Origin: Pseudomonas rhizosphaerae | GTDB lineage: Bacteria; Pseudomonadota; Gammaproteobacteria; Pseudomonadales; Pseudomonadaceae | DNA: 64,000 nucleotides | Direction: 5' to 3' | NCBI RefSeq assembly: GCF_000761155.1 | Contig: NZ_CP009533.1 | Coordinates: forward strand, 3,706,001 to 3,770,000 | Shown here: in pieces, positions 1 through 8,174 of the stretch | Numbering within the stretch: position 1 is the stretch's first letter | Layout of the letters: every line of letters starts with the position of its first letter | Program-made: the position numbers and the translations under genes | The notes under the pieces: generated by a model | Told to the model about the DNA's origin: nothing | Databases searched by the model: none | Seen by the model: the letters and a program-made list of their open reading frames with translations, nothing else

Positions 1-1000
1 CTTCGACCAGGGCGAAGTGCGCGCCGCCCTTGCGGAACTGCTCCAGCAGACGCGACAGCGGCATGTGCCGCGAGACGCGCTCCAGCGGACGGGTCAGCTC
101 GGCCAGGTTGAACGACTCGGGCAGGTGGTCGAGCGCGGCCAGTTCCAGCAGCAGGTCCTTGATGTGCAGCAGGCCGACGAATTCTTCGCGCTCTGTGTCA
201 TACACCGGATAGCGGCTGAACTTGTGGCGACGAAACATCGCCAGGATTTCCTTGAGCGGCGCGTTGAATTCCAGGCTCACCAGGTCTTCGCGCGAGTTGG
301 CCCAGTCGACCACCTCCAGCTCGCCCATTTCAACCGCCGAGGCCAGTACGCGCATGCCTTGGTCGCTGGGGTCCTGGCCACGGCTCGAGTGCAGGATCAG
401 CTTGAGCTCGTCGCGGCTGTAGTGGTGTTCGTGATGCGGGCCGGGTTCGCCTTGGCCGGCGATGCGCAGAATGCCGTTAGCGCTGGCATTGAGCAGGTAG
501 ATGGCCGGGTACATCGCCCAGTAGAACAGGTACAGCGGCACCGCCGTCCACATCGACAGCAACTCGGGCTTGCGGATCGCCCAGGACTTGGGCGCCAGCT
601 CGCCGACCACAATGTGCAGGTACGAGATAACGAAGAAGGCGCTGAAGAACGATACGCCCTTGATCACTTCCGGCGACTGTACGCCAACGGCGCCCAGCAG
701 CGGCTCGAGGATGTGCGCGAAGGCCGGCTCGCCGACCCAGCCCAGGCCCAGCGAGGCCAGGGTGATACCCAGCTGGCAGGCGGACAGGTAGGCATCGAGC
801 TGGCTGTGCACGGTGCGCAGAATGCTGCCGCGCCAGCCGTGCTTCTTGGCGATGGCCTCCACGCGGGTCGAGCGCAGCTTGACCATGGCGAACTCGGCGG
901 CAACGAAGAAGCCGTTGAGCAAGACCAGGAACAGAGCGAAAAGAATCATGCCGAAGTCGGCGAACAGTGACGAAAGGGAGATGCCTGTGGAAGGGTCCAT
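1..1000 (-). CDS. CNNM/CBS-domain membrane protein (hemolysin/CorC family), C-terminus cut off
   Basis: Reading the minus strand from the ATG at 1000 gives 333 open codons that run off the window edge. The N-terminus has a hydrophobic segment followed by LNGFFVAAEFAMVKLRSTR, the hallmark of the CNNM (DUF21) transmembrane domain, with further membrane segments to about residue 170. Two CBS-like stretches follow (around FRRHKFSRYPVYD and the next repeat). Family members are inner-membrane proteins linked to divalent cation (Mg/Co) homeostasis; the old name hemolysin is misleading. The C-terminal CorC_HlyC domain would lie beyond position 1. Substrate unknown. Confidence 0.85.
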   Translation of the reverse strand, partial: MDPSTGISLSSLFADFGMILFALFLVLLNGFFVAAEFAMVKLRSTRVEAIAKKHGWRGSILRTVHSQLDAYLSACQLGITLASLGLGWVGEPAFAHILEPLLGAVGVQSPEVIKGVSFFSAFFVISYLHIVVGELAPKSWAIRKPELLSMWTAVPLYLFYWAMYPAIYLLNASANGILRIAGQGEPGPHHEHHYSRDELKLILHSSRGQDPSDQGMRVLASAVEMGELEVVDWANSREDLVSLEFNAPLKEILAMFRRHKFSRYPVYDTEREEFVGLLHIKDLLLELAALDHLPESFNLAELTRPLERVSRHMPLSRLLEQFRKGGAHFALVE

Positions 1001-1158
1001 GGTGGCGTTTTACGGTGTCCGTGTGCTGGAGGGGAATTAAGGCGATACCCAGGGTGGGTAATGTGTTTGGCAATGTAACGGCTGGGCGGGCCCTTGCCTA
1101 GGGGGTGCGCTGATAAGGCAGCCATATGCAGCGTTCACCCAACGCACCGCAGCGCCTG

Positions 1159-1226
1159 CTTCGCGGCCAATGACCGCTCCTACGGGAACACCACAACTTC
1201 CGTAGGAGCGGTCCGTGGCCGCGAAG
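1159..1226. repeat. REP-type inverted repeat pair, family 1
   Basis: Two roughly 29-nt arms (1159-1187 and 1198-1226) are near-perfect reverse complements, each with the core CCGCTCCTACGG or its complement, separated by about 10 nt. The same core occurs near 20.65, 29.1, 31.6 and 57.4 kb. It sits in the gap between the CNNM gene and the 3' end of phoR. It looks like a paired REP element; a role as transcript 3'-end structure for phoR is possible but inferred. The rest of the 1001-1238 gap shows nothing else. Confidence 0.75.
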
Positions 1227-1238
1227 GGCGCGCCGCGG

Positions 1239-2540
1239 TTACCGAACCACCACCTGTACCAGCGAGAAGTGACAAGTGAAGACACTGCCATGGCCCGGCA
1301 CGCTGCTGATCTCCAGCGTCGCCCGATGGCGCAGCAGCACATGCTTGACGATGGCCAGCCCCAGCCCGGTGCCGCCGGTATTGGAAGCGCGGCTGGAGTC
1401 CACGCGATAGAAGCGCTCGGTCAGGCGCGGCAGGTGCTTGGCATCGATGCCGATCCCCGAATCCTGTACCCGCAGATGGGCACCCTGGGCGTCGGCCCAG
1501 CAGCGCACGCGAATGGTCCCTTGTTCCGGCGTGTATTTCACCGCGTTGAACACCAGGTTGGAAAACGCGCTGCGCAGCTCCGCCTCGCTGCCTTTGAGCA
1601 GCACGTCGTTCTCGATGTCCAGGCTGATCGTCTGATTGCGTGGCCCGGATAGGGCCCGGGCGTCACCGACGATGCTCTGCAGCAGGGCCGTGACTGCCAC
1701 GGGGAGATTGTCCGAGGGGTAGTCGGTGGCTTCCAGCTTGGCGAGCAGCAGCAGGTCATTGAGCAGGGTCTGCATGCGCACGCCTTGCTGCTCCATTTGC
1801 TGCAAGGCGCGCGTCCAGCGCGGGTTCACGTCCTCGACGTTGTCCAGCAGGGTTTCCAGGTAGCCCGTGATGACCGTCAACGGTGTGCGCAGCTCGTGGG
1901 ATACGTTGGCCACGAAATCCTTGCGCATCTGTTCCAGCTGGTGGATACGCGTCACATCGCGCACCAGCATCAGGTGTTCGTTATTGCCGTAGCGCGTGAT
2001 CAGAAACTGCACACGCACACGATCGTTGACCGGCGAGGGAATCTCCAGCGGTTCGGCGTACTGCTCTTGGGCAAAGTATTCCTTGAAGCGCGGATGGCGG
2101 ATCAGGTTGGTCACCGGTTGCCCGCTGTCCTGCGGGGTCTTGAGCCCCAGCAAGGTCTCGGCGGCACGGTTCCACCATTCCAGGTTGCCGTCGGCGTCGA
2201 GCATGATCACGGCATCGCGCAGGGCTGCGGTGGACTCCTGCACGCGATCGATCACCGCCTGCAGACGCCCGCGCGCGCGCTGATCGCGTCGCTGCATGTG
2301 ATAGATGTTGTCGAATACCTCGCCCCACAGGCCATAGCCATCGGGCGGCGGTTGATCCGGCTGGTGCTCGCGCAGCCAGCGGTGCAGGCGCAACAGTTGC
2401 TTGAGCGTCCAGGCCAGGTACAACCCCAGGCCCACTGCCAGGCACCACCCATAGTGGCCAGTGATCAGCCCGACCAGCAGGCACCCCGTTACCAGTAGCA
2501 GCATGTGACGCACGAGGGTGGCATACCAGTCTTGTTTCAC
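1239..2540 (-). CDS. phoR: Phosphate regulon sensor histidine kinase PhoR
   Basis: 433 aa, the usual PhoR length. Two membrane segments lie within residues 1-50, a linker and PAS domain at about 95-200 (including LDADGNLEWWNRAAETLLG), and the HisKA box with the phospho-accepting histidine at H215 (VSHELRTPL). The HATPase domain ends with GGTGLGLAIVKHV. PhoR senses phosphate sufficiency through the Pst/PhoU system and phosphorylates PhoB. It lies 35 nt downstream of phoB on the same strand, so the two are almost certainly co-transcribed. No oddity in key residues. Confidence 0.96.
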   Translation of the reverse strand: MKQDWYATLVRHMLLLVTGCLLVGLITGHYGWCLAVGLGLYLAWTLKQLLRLHRWLREHQPDQPPPDGYGLWGEVFDNIYHMQRRDQRARGRLQAVIDRVQESTAALRDAVIMLDADGNLEWWNRAAETLLGLKTPQDSGQPVTNLIRHPRFKEYFAQEQYAEPLEIPSPVNDRVRVQFLITRYGNNEHLMLVRDVTRIHQLEQMRKDFVANVSHELRTPLTVITGYLETLLDNVEDVNPRWTRALQQMEQQGVRMQTLLNDLLLLAKLEATDYPSDNLPVAVTALLQSIVGDARALSGPRNQTISLDIENDVLLKGSEAELRSAFSNLVFNAVKYTPEQGTIRVRCWADAQGAHLRVQDSGIGIDAKHLPRLTERFYRVDSSRASNTGGTGLGLAIVKHVLLRHRATLEISSVPGHGSVFTCHFSLVQVVVR

Positions 2541-2575
2541 GTATCGCGCATCCTTTGCTGTGAAAGCCCGCCGGT

Positions 2576-3265
2576 TCAGCTCTTGGTGGAGAAGCGGTAA
2601 CCGGTGCCGCGCACGGTTTGTACCAGATTTTCGTACGCGTCGCCCAAGGCCTTGCGCAGACGCCGGATATGGACATCCACGGTGCGCTCTTCGACGTAGA
2701 CATTGCCACCCCAGACCTGGTCGAGCAGTTGTCCGCGGGTGTAGGCGCGCTCCTGATGGGTCATGAAGAACTGCAACAGGCGGTATTCGGTAGGGCCCAT
2801 TTCGGCAGGCTTGCCGTCGATGGTCACGCGATGGCTGATCGGGTCGAGCAGCAGGCCGCCGACTTCGATCGGCGATTCGCCATCGCTGGGGCCGGCACGG
2901 CGCAGCACGGCCTTGAGCCGGGCCACCAGTTCGCGTGGCGAGAACGGCTTGGTGATGTAGTCGTCGGCACCGACTTCCAGGCCCTGGATCTTGTTGTCTT
3001 CTTCGCCCTTGGCGGTGAGCATGATGATCGGGATATCGCCGGTCAGCTCGTCGCGCTTGAGGCGCCGGGCCAGTTCGATGCCCGAGGTGCCGGGCAGCAT
3101 CCAGTCGAGCAGGATGAGATCGGGTTTGCGGTCGACGATGATCGCATGGGCCTGCTGGGCGTTCTCCGCCTCGAAGCTGTCGTAGCCTGCCATTTCCAGG
3201 GCTACGGCGATCATTTCGCGGATCGGTGCCTCATCGTCGACGATGAGAATGCTCCTGCCAGCCAT
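2576..3265 (-). CDS. phoB: Phosphate regulon response regulator PhoB
   Basis: 229 aa OmpR/PhoB-family regulator. The receiver domain has acidic residues D10-D11, phospho-acceptor D54 ([11 protein letters not shown]) and the conserved lysine in [10 protein letters not shown]. The C-terminal winged helix carries [14 protein letters not shown] and ends in [10 protein letters not shown]. Phosphorylated PhoB binds PHO boxes and activates phosphate-starvation genes. The ATG at 3265 has an AAGAGGT ribosome site just upstream. First gene of phoB-phoR; the upstream gap carries one strong and one weaker PHO-box-like site, which fits the autoregulation known for this operon. Confidence 0.97.
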   Translation of the reverse strand: MAGRSILIVDDEAPIREMIAVALEMAGYDSFEAENAQQAHAIIVDRKPDLILLDWMLPGTSGIELARRLKRDELTGDIPIIMLTAKGEEDNKIQGLEVGADDYITKPFSPRELVARLKAVLRRAGPSDGESPIEVGGLLLDPISHRVTIDGKPAEMGPTEYRLLQFFMTHQERAYTRGQLLDQVWGGNVYVEERTVDVHIRRLRKALGDAYENLVQTVRGTGYRFSTKS

Positions 3266-3277
3266 TGTGCAAACCTC

Positions 3278-3295
3278 TTGTCATTACCCTGTCAT
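3278..3295 (+). promoter_or_regulatory. PHO box facing the secreted protein gene at 3410
   Basis: TTGTCAT-TACC-CTGTCAT: two 7-bp direct repeats with the 11-bp period of the PhoB consensus (CTGTCAT-N4-CTGTCAT), only one base off. A -10-like TAGATA begins about 10 bp downstream on the plus strand, the spacing usual when a PHO box replaces the -35. This orientation points to the gene at 3410, though the site also abuts the phoB ribosome site. No footprinting evidence is available; the call is by consensus. Confidence 0.75.
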
Positions 3296-3318
3296 GCGCC
3301 GCATTAGATAACGCAATT

Positions 3319-3336
3319 ATTGCAGTCGTGTGACAG
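3319..3336 (-). promoter_or_regulatory. Weaker PHO-box-like site facing phoB
   Basis: On the minus strand this reads CTGTCAC-ACGA-CTGCAAT, matching the PHO half-site at 6 of 7 and 5 of 7 positions. A TATCTA sequence follows about 8 nt further on. It could serve autoregulation of phoB, which starts at 3265, but the second half-site is poor. Confidence 0.35.
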
Positions 3337-3409
3337 CTGCTCGAGCGTATCAAGTTATTCAGACTGTACTAAGCTGTAAATCCCTGTTCATCGATGACAA
3401 GAGGTACCC

Positions 3410-3805
3410 ATGAAGACTCGTACGACTTCGGCCTGGACGGCCCTGTGTGGCGCCCTGGCGCTGACGTTGTCCGGCATGGCGATGGCCGCCGACCACCCGC
3501 TGCTGGAGCCGGGCAAGGCGTTCGTCGACAGCCGCGGCATGACGCTCTATACCTATGCCGAAGACGAAGACGGCAAATCGACCTGCAACGCCGACTGCGC
3601 GAAGAACTGGCCACCGCTGATGGCCAACAAAGGCGCCAGCGACGACGGCGACTGGACCGTGGTCAGCCGCGACGACGGCAGCCTGCAGTGGGCCTACATG
3701 GGCAGCCCGCTGTACACCTACAAGGCTGACAAGAAGCCTGGCGACACCAGCGGTGACGGCAAGAAAGACAACGCCTGGCAGGTCGCGCGCCCCGTGGAAG
3801 ACTGA
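3410..3805 (+). CDS. Secreted COG4315-type repeat protein (YHS-like 'lipoprotein repeat' family)
   Basis: 131 aa. A Sec signal peptide (positive start, hydrophobic core, cleavage after AMA near residue 26) leads into two repeats of the COG4315/PF03640 type: GMTLYTYAEDEDGKSTC...NWPPL and GSPLYTYKADKKPGDTSGDG...WQVARP. There is no lipobox, so it should be free in the periplasm or outside. The cysteine pair (STCNADC) is typical of the family. Function is not established. It diverges from phoB with a PHO box between the two, so phosphate-starvation control is likely. The ATG has an AAGAGGT ribosome site. Confidence 0.8.
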   Translation: MKTRTTSAWTALCGALALTLSGMAMAADHPLLEPGKAFVDSRGMTLYTYAEDEDGKSTCNADCAKNWPPLMANKGASDDGDWTVVSRDDGSLQWAYMGSPLYTYKADKKPGDTSGDGKKDNAWQVARPVED

Positions 3806-3843
3806 CCCGCCGGCTCGATGCGGCGCGACGGCCAGGGACGGCG

Positions 3844-4734
3844 TCAGCGCAGCGCGTAGTCGAGCACGATACCGACGAAGATGGCCAACCCTACCCAATG
3901 GTTGTGCAAAAACGCTCGGAAGCAGGCCATTCGCTCGCGCTCGCGGCTGTGCCACCACTGCCAGGCGAAACACAGCGCGGCCACTGCCAGCCCTGCATGA
4001 AACCAGCCGCCAAGGTCGAACCGCGCGCCGGCCAGCAGCAGGCAGGCCAGTGCCAGCCCCTGCAGAATGACGATGATCAGCCGATCGGCCGCGCCGAACA
4101 GAATGGCCGTGGACTTGACCCCGATGCGCAGGTCGTCATCGCGGTCGGTCATGGCGTAATAGGTGTCGTAGGCCACTGTCCAGAGCAGGTTGGCGATCCA
4201 CAGCAGCCAGGCAGCCGCTGGCAATTCACCGGTTTCGGCGGTGAACGCCATCAGCATGCCCCACGAGAACGCCATGCCCAGCACCACTTGGGGGTAGTAG
4301 GTATAGCGCTTCATGAACGGGTAGCTCGCCGCCAATATCAAGCCACCTACCGACAGGCCAATGGTCTGGGCGTTGGTGCACAGCACCAGCACGAAACTGA
4401 TGCCCACCAGCACGGCAAAGAACATCAGCGCTTCCTTGCTGCTGATTTTGCCACTGACCAAGGGCCGCGCTTCGGTGCGCTTGACGTGGCCATCGACCTT
4501 GCGGTCGGCGAAATCGTTGATCACGCAACCGGCCGCGCGCATCAACACCACACCGGCGACGAAGATGCCCAGGTTGGCCAGCGAAGGCCGGCCTTCACCG
4601 GCAATCCACAGGGCCCATAGGGTTGGCCACAGCAACAGGTAGACGCCGATGGGCTTGTCCATGCGCGTCAGCTGAATGAAATCCCAGGCGCGCGGGTTCA
4701 GCCGGTTCAGCGACTTGAGCAGGCTCTGGTACAT
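3844..4734 (-). CDS. ubiA: 4-hydroxybenzoate octaprenyltransferase UbiA
   Basis: 296 aa polytopic inner-membrane enzyme that prenylates 4-hydroxybenzoate in ubiquinone synthesis. Both Asp-rich motifs for prenyl diphosphate and Mg are present: [15 protein letters not shown] and [16 protein letters not shown]. The ATG at 4734 was preferred over the TTG one codon upstream; it overlaps the TGA stop of ubiC, so translation of the pair is probably coupled. UbiC makes the UbiA substrate, and this order is common in proteobacteria. Confidence 0.96.
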   Translation of the reverse strand: MYQSLLKSLNRLNPRAWDFIQLTRMDKPIGVYLLLWPTLWALWIAGEGRPSLANLGIFVAGVVLMRAAGCVINDFADRKVDGHVKRTEARPLVSGKISSKEALMFFAVLVGISFVLVLCTNAQTIGLSVGGLILAASYPFMKRYTYYPQVVLGMAFSWGMLMAFTAETGELPAAAWLLWIANLLWTVAYDTYYAMTDRDDDLRIGVKSTAILFGAADRLIIVILQGLALACLLLAGARFDLGGWFHAGLAVAALCFAWQWWHSRERERMACFRAFLHNHWVGLAIFVGIVLDYALR

Positions 4735-5279
4735 CAACGACGCTCCACATGGTTACGAACGGCTTGCCACACAGGCGGCAGGAAGACTTCAGCGACCAGC
4801 ACCGCCAGCGGCCCGCGGTCGAAGCGCGAGCGCCTGGCCCAGAATTGCTCGCCGGCGTGCTGCGCGGGCAGCCACCGGGCCGGGTAGCGGCAGGTCTGGA
4901 TGGGGCCACGGACGAACGCCGGGTCGCAGAACAACAGCTCGCCGAGCGAACGATTGCCCAGCGCCTGCAGGTCCAGGTCACTGGCCTGCAAGCTGCTGCG
5001 CGCCGCCACACTGCGGGCGAACACCCAGCTCTGGCCATGACCGAGCAGGCACACCTCGCGCACCCAGCCCTCGCTGCCCACTGGCACGCCAAGCGCCAGG
5101 CATTCTTCATCGCGCAGTGGTTGCCAGTCCTGCAGCAGCACGCGGACGCTGAAATGGTCATCACTGAGCAGGGTCAAGCGGCGGGTCAGGGAGCCTGGGT
5201 CGAACAGCCAGTCGCGTACCAGCGGTTCGGCGTCGGCCAGGCATTGCCAATCGGGGGCGGGGTATCCTGAATGGGGCAC
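4734..5279 (-). CDS. ubiC: Chorismate pyruvate-lyase UbiC
   Basis: About 181 aa from a GTG at 5279. It converts chorismate to 4-hydroxybenzoate and pyruvate, the first committed step of ubiquinone synthesis. The motifs [38 protein letters not shown] and [12 protein letters not shown] are characteristic. The frame is open to an ATG at 5366, but that would add a low-complexity Gly/Ser stretch not seen in the family, so the GTG was chosen; an ATG at about 5321 cannot be excluded. Overlaps ubiA at its stop. Confidence 0.9.
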   Translation of the reverse strand: MPHSGYPAPDWQCLADAEPLVRDWLFDPGSLTRRLTLLSDDHFSVRVLLQDWQPLRDEECLALGVPVGSEGWVREVCLLGHGQSWVFARSVAARSSLQASDLDLQALGNRSLGELLFCDPAFVRGPIQTCRYPARWLPAQHAGEQFWARRSRFDRGPLAVLVAEVFLPPVWQAVRNHVERR

Positions 5280-5459
5280 GGTAGCGGATCGGGTCGGCCG
5301 AAAAGACGCCGAGCTTATCATGTTTGCCGACGCCGATTGACCGCCCCCGCCCGATGAAGCTTGCATCGCACGGCGTTGATCAGTACAACCCGCCAGAGCC
5401 GGGCGACAACGTCATACCATCGAGCGCCCGCCAGATCGCCTGAATACCGAGGGAAGATG

Positions 5460-5627
5460 ATGAAGAAGTGGCAATGTATCGTGTGTGGCCTGATCTATGA
5501 CGAGGCTGACGGCTGGCCCGAGGACGGCATCGCTGCCGGCACCCTTTGGCAAGACGTGCCCGAAGACTGGCTGTGCCCCGACTGTGGCGTGGGCAAGATG
5601 GATTTCGAAATGATCGAGATCGGTTGA
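5460..5627 (+). CDS. rubA: Rubredoxin
   Basis: 55 aa rubredoxin with both CxxC iron ligands (CIVCG and CPDCG), the [14 protein letters not shown] loop and the conserved end DFEMIEIG. It carries electrons to alkane hydroxylase-type or detoxifying oxidases. Two ATG codons are adjacent (5457 and 5460); 5460 gives the usual MKKW start and better spacing to GAGGGA. In related pseudomonads a rubredoxin reductase gene normally follows; here the next 218 bp hold no gene, so the reductase is absent or elsewhere. Confidence 0.95.
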   Translation: MKKWQCIVCGLIYDEADGWPEDGIAAGTLWQDVPEDWLCPDCGVGKMDFEMIEIG

Positions 5628-5845
5628 TCATGACCCCCGTACAGGCACGCCTGCTCTGATCGGCACCGTTCTGTCGGAATAAACCGCGCTTTGCCGCAAC
5701 AAACCCGTGGCAGACACTGGCGCGCCCTCGTGCAGCGTGCCATTCTCACTTGGTCTGCCGCAGCGTAGAGCCTGCGGCGAGTTAGGCGTCGCCATCCTCC
5801 AGGCCGCCGCCAATAAAAACAAAAACCGCCATAAGAGGCTTCACC

Positions 5846-6127
5846 ATGCGTAAACCAGAGCTCGTAGATGCTATCGCTGAAAAAGCGGACCTGACCAAGG
5901 AAGAGGCCAACCGCGTCTTGAATGCCGTACTCGAAGAAATCACCGGCGCACTGCACCGCAAGGACAGTGTCACTCTGGTGGGCTTCGGCACCTTCATCCA
6001 GCGTCATCGCGGCGCCCGTACCGGCAAGAATCCGCAGACCGGCGAGCCAGTGAAGATCAAGGCCAGCAATACCGTTGCCTTCAAGCCTGGGAAATTTCTC
6101 AAGGACAGCGTGAACACCACCAAATAA
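5846..6127 (+). CDS. hupA: HU family nucleoid protein
   Basis: 93 aa histone-like HU subunit. The N-terminal dimer helices (MRKPELVDAIAEKADLTKEE) are followed by the conserved GFGTF core and the DNA-intercalating arm GARTGKNPQTGEP, ending in KASNTVAFKPGKFLKD. HU bends and compacts DNA and takes part in replication and transcription control. AAGAGGC precedes the ATG at good spacing. The subunit name hupA is by synteny and could differ by annotation scheme. The 218 bp upstream (5628-5845) carry no recognisable coding sequence. Confidence 0.95.
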   Translation: MRKPELVDAIAEKADLTKEEANRVLNAVLEEITGALHRKDSVTLVGFGTFIQRHRGARTGKNPQTGEPVKIKASNTVAFKPGKFLKDSVNTTK

Positions 6128-6165
6128 GGCGTCTGGTACCGCGCCGCCGAGCGCAGCCCGCCAAG

Positions 6166-6185
6166 GCACCCGGTCCGCCGGGTGC
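6166..6185 (+). terminator. Hairpin after HU gene, possible terminator
   Basis: An 8-bp perfect GC-rich stem (GCACCCGG / CCGGGTGC) with a 4-nt loop lies 39 nt after the HU stop. It is followed only by TTGCG, not a proper T-run, so intrinsic termination would be weak. Confidence 0.35.
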
Positions 6186-6300
6186 TTGCGCCATACCCGC
6201 CGCCATACCAGCCAGATAGCCTGTCCCGCCGCAGCCGGACTGCCTTGACCCAGGCATTGCCGGTACACTCGCCGCCACGTTCCCGCGCCGAGACCTCGCC

Positions 6301-6672
6301 ATGAAATTCCGCTTCCTGCTCTGGGCCATGGGCCTGATGATGGCCCGCGCCAGCCGCAACAACCCAGCCTTCGCCCAGCAGCTCAAGGACAAAGACCTGG
6401 TGTTCCAGTTGCAGACACTGGACGGCAAGATCGCCCGGCATTTCACCGTGCGCGATCAACGCGTGACCAGCCGCAGCGGCAGCGTCGAGCAGCCGGCCTT
6501 CGCGATTGCCTTCAAGGATGCCGCGTACGGCTACGACACCCTGCAGGCCAGCAACAAACAGCTGGCATTCATGCAGGGCATCCAGGACAAGCACATCCAG
6601 ATCAAGGGCAATCCGGCGCTGGTGATGTGGTTCCAGGGCGCGATGAAATACCTCAAGCCCAGGAAACGCTGA
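6301..6672 (+). CDS. Small SCP2-like protein, function unknown
   Basis: 123 aa, no signal peptide of normal form but a hydrophobic N-terminus (FRFLLWAMGLMMARAS). The C-terminal half (IQDKHIQIKGNPALVMWFQGAMKYLKP) resembles the lipid-binding SCP2 fold, where a charged strand leads to a GN-alpha-helix end. UbiJ, a ubiquinone accessory protein, has an SCP2 domain, and ubiA-ubiC lie 1.6 kb upstream, so a lipid or quinone role is conceivable; that is inference. It is often left as hypothetical in pseudomonads. Start ATG at 6301 is the only reasonable one. Confidence 0.6.
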   Translation: MKFRFLLWAMGLMMARASRNNPAFAQQLKDKDLVFQLQTLDGKIARHFTVRDQRVTSRSGSVEQPAFAIAFKDAAYGYDTLQASNKQLAFMQGIQDKHIQIKGNPALVMWFQGAMKYLKPRKR

Positions 6673-6688
6673 GGCTACCGCGCACTCA

Positions 6689-8095
6689 TCAGTCGAACTG
6701 GTGGGCCAGCTCGCGCAACAGCGCCTCGGCTTCCAGCACCTTGCTCACGACCGCTTCGGCCTTGTCTCGGCTCAGTTCCAGGTGCTCGAACAAGGCATCG
6801 GGAATGTGCTGATCGCCGCTGCCGATGCCACGGCTGCGCAGCAGGCGGATGGCCAGGCACACGAGGTTGGCATAGGCCGCATGCTCGCCGGTATAACCAG
6901 GATCGTGCTGAAAGCGCAACGCGGTGCTGAGCTCTTCCGGCATTTCCCAATAGCGCATCAGCCAAGCGCCCATCTGTTCGCGGGTCACGCCCAGCAAATG
7001 CTGCTCGACGAAATCATGTTGCAGGTGCGGGTTGACCTCCAGGTGTCGGCAGATCAGCTGGAAATGCGGTGGAAACAAGTGGGCGAGCAGCAGGTAGCCG
7101 AAGTTGTGCAGCAAGCCAGCCAGGTAGGTAAGGCCGGCTTCCGGACGACTGGCCCGCGGCATGGCACGAGTCAGACCCTCGATCACCGCTGCCACGTAGA
7201 TGGACTGGTGCCAATGGGGCGTGGCGTGGCGCGGATGATCCTTGGGCAGGCTCATGGTCTTGCCCAAGGCCAGGCCCAGCGCCAGATTGATCACCAGATC
7301 GAATCCGAGCACGCGGACGATGGCATCTTCCACCGAACGAATCTTGCCCGGTGAGGCGTAGTAGGGCGAAGCCGCCCAACTGACTACCTGCGCAGCCAGC
7401 GCCGGATCGGTCTCGACCACGCCGGTGATGTCGTCGATGGTCGCATTGGGGTCGACACGCAGCTTGATGATCTTCTGCGCGGTGGCCGCCAGGGGAGGAA
7501 TCTCGATGGTCGATTCCAGGCGCTGTTGTATCCGCCGTGCGGTGAAGTTCTGCACGGCGCGAGTGATTTCCTTGCCGTCGTCCGCAGGTCGATCGAGGTT
7601 GGGCCGGACGTTGGCCAAGGGCTCGCCGAAGGCGTTGGAGCTGGCTTTGGTCAGCATCTTGCGGAAATCATCGACGCCCAGCTCGAGCCATCCACCGGGT
7701 TCACCGGAGCTGATCAGCAGCGTGGGTTCGAGCAGCAATCGCTCGTCGTACAGGCAGGGCGAGCTGGTCAGGATCGGCAAGCCAGGGAGCACGGCCAGGC
7801 GATGCTTGCCGAGCATGGATGCCAGGCGCTCCTCGGACACGGCTGCGAGCTTGCGACCGGTCAGTTCGGCCAGGCGACCGAGGTCCAGCAGCTGGCTTTG
7901 AGGAAACAGCACCATGAGTGCGCCGATCTCGTCCTCCAGCAGGACGGCCTGGATCGTGCGGCTGGCATCGGCGGCGGTCAGGGGTTGCCCATCGACCAGG
8001 GTCCAGGCGATGCCAGAATCGCTGAGCATCTTCTGGATGACCGAGGGGACGGGCGAGGTGACGGCTTCCAGCGCAAGTTCATTCATGGTCTGCAT
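6689..8095 (-). CDS. HDOD-domain signalling protein
   Basis: 468 aa. Residues of roughly 1-150 look like a YbaK/aminoacyl-tRNA-editing-type domain (TAADASRTIQAVLLEDEIGALMV). The C-terminal part is an HDOD domain (ESTIEIPPLAATAQKIIKL, then VVETDPALAAQVVSWAASPYY). The HD motif is degenerate (GLLHNFGYLLLAH), as is typical of HDOD proteins, which act as non-enzymatic signalling modules. The ATG at 8095 was chosen because AGGA lies 6 nt upstream; the frame is open further upstream into the recG 3' end. No partner gene nearby shows what it responds to. Confidence 0.8.
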   Translation of the reverse strand: MQTMNELALEAVTSPVPSVIQKMLSDSGIAWTLVDGQPLTAADASRTIQAVLLEDEIGALMVLFPQSQLLDLGRLAELTGRKLAAVSEERLASMLGKHRLAVLPGLPILTSSPCLYDERLLLEPTLLISSGEPGGWLELGVDDFRKMLTKASSNAFGEPLANVRPNLDRPADDGKEITRAVQNFTARRIQQRLESTIEIPPLAATAQKIIKLRVDPNATIDDITGVVETDPALAAQVVSWAASPYYASPGKIRSVEDAIVRVLGFDLVINLALGLALGKTMSLPKDHPRHATPHWHQSIYVAAVIEGLTRAMPRASRPEAGLTYLAGLLHNFGYLLLAHLFPPHFQLICRHLEVNPHLQHDFVEQHLLGVTREQMGAWLMRYWEMPEELSTALRFQHDPGYTGEHAAYANLVCLAIRLLRSRGIGSGDQHIPDALFEHLELSRDKAEAVVSKVLEAEALLRELAHQFD

Positions 8096-8174
8096 CCATT
8101 GTCCTACATTCACTTCAGTATACTCAGCTTGCCTGGGAAACCGAGCTCTGTATCGTGCAAGTTTCTGGAGTGCT

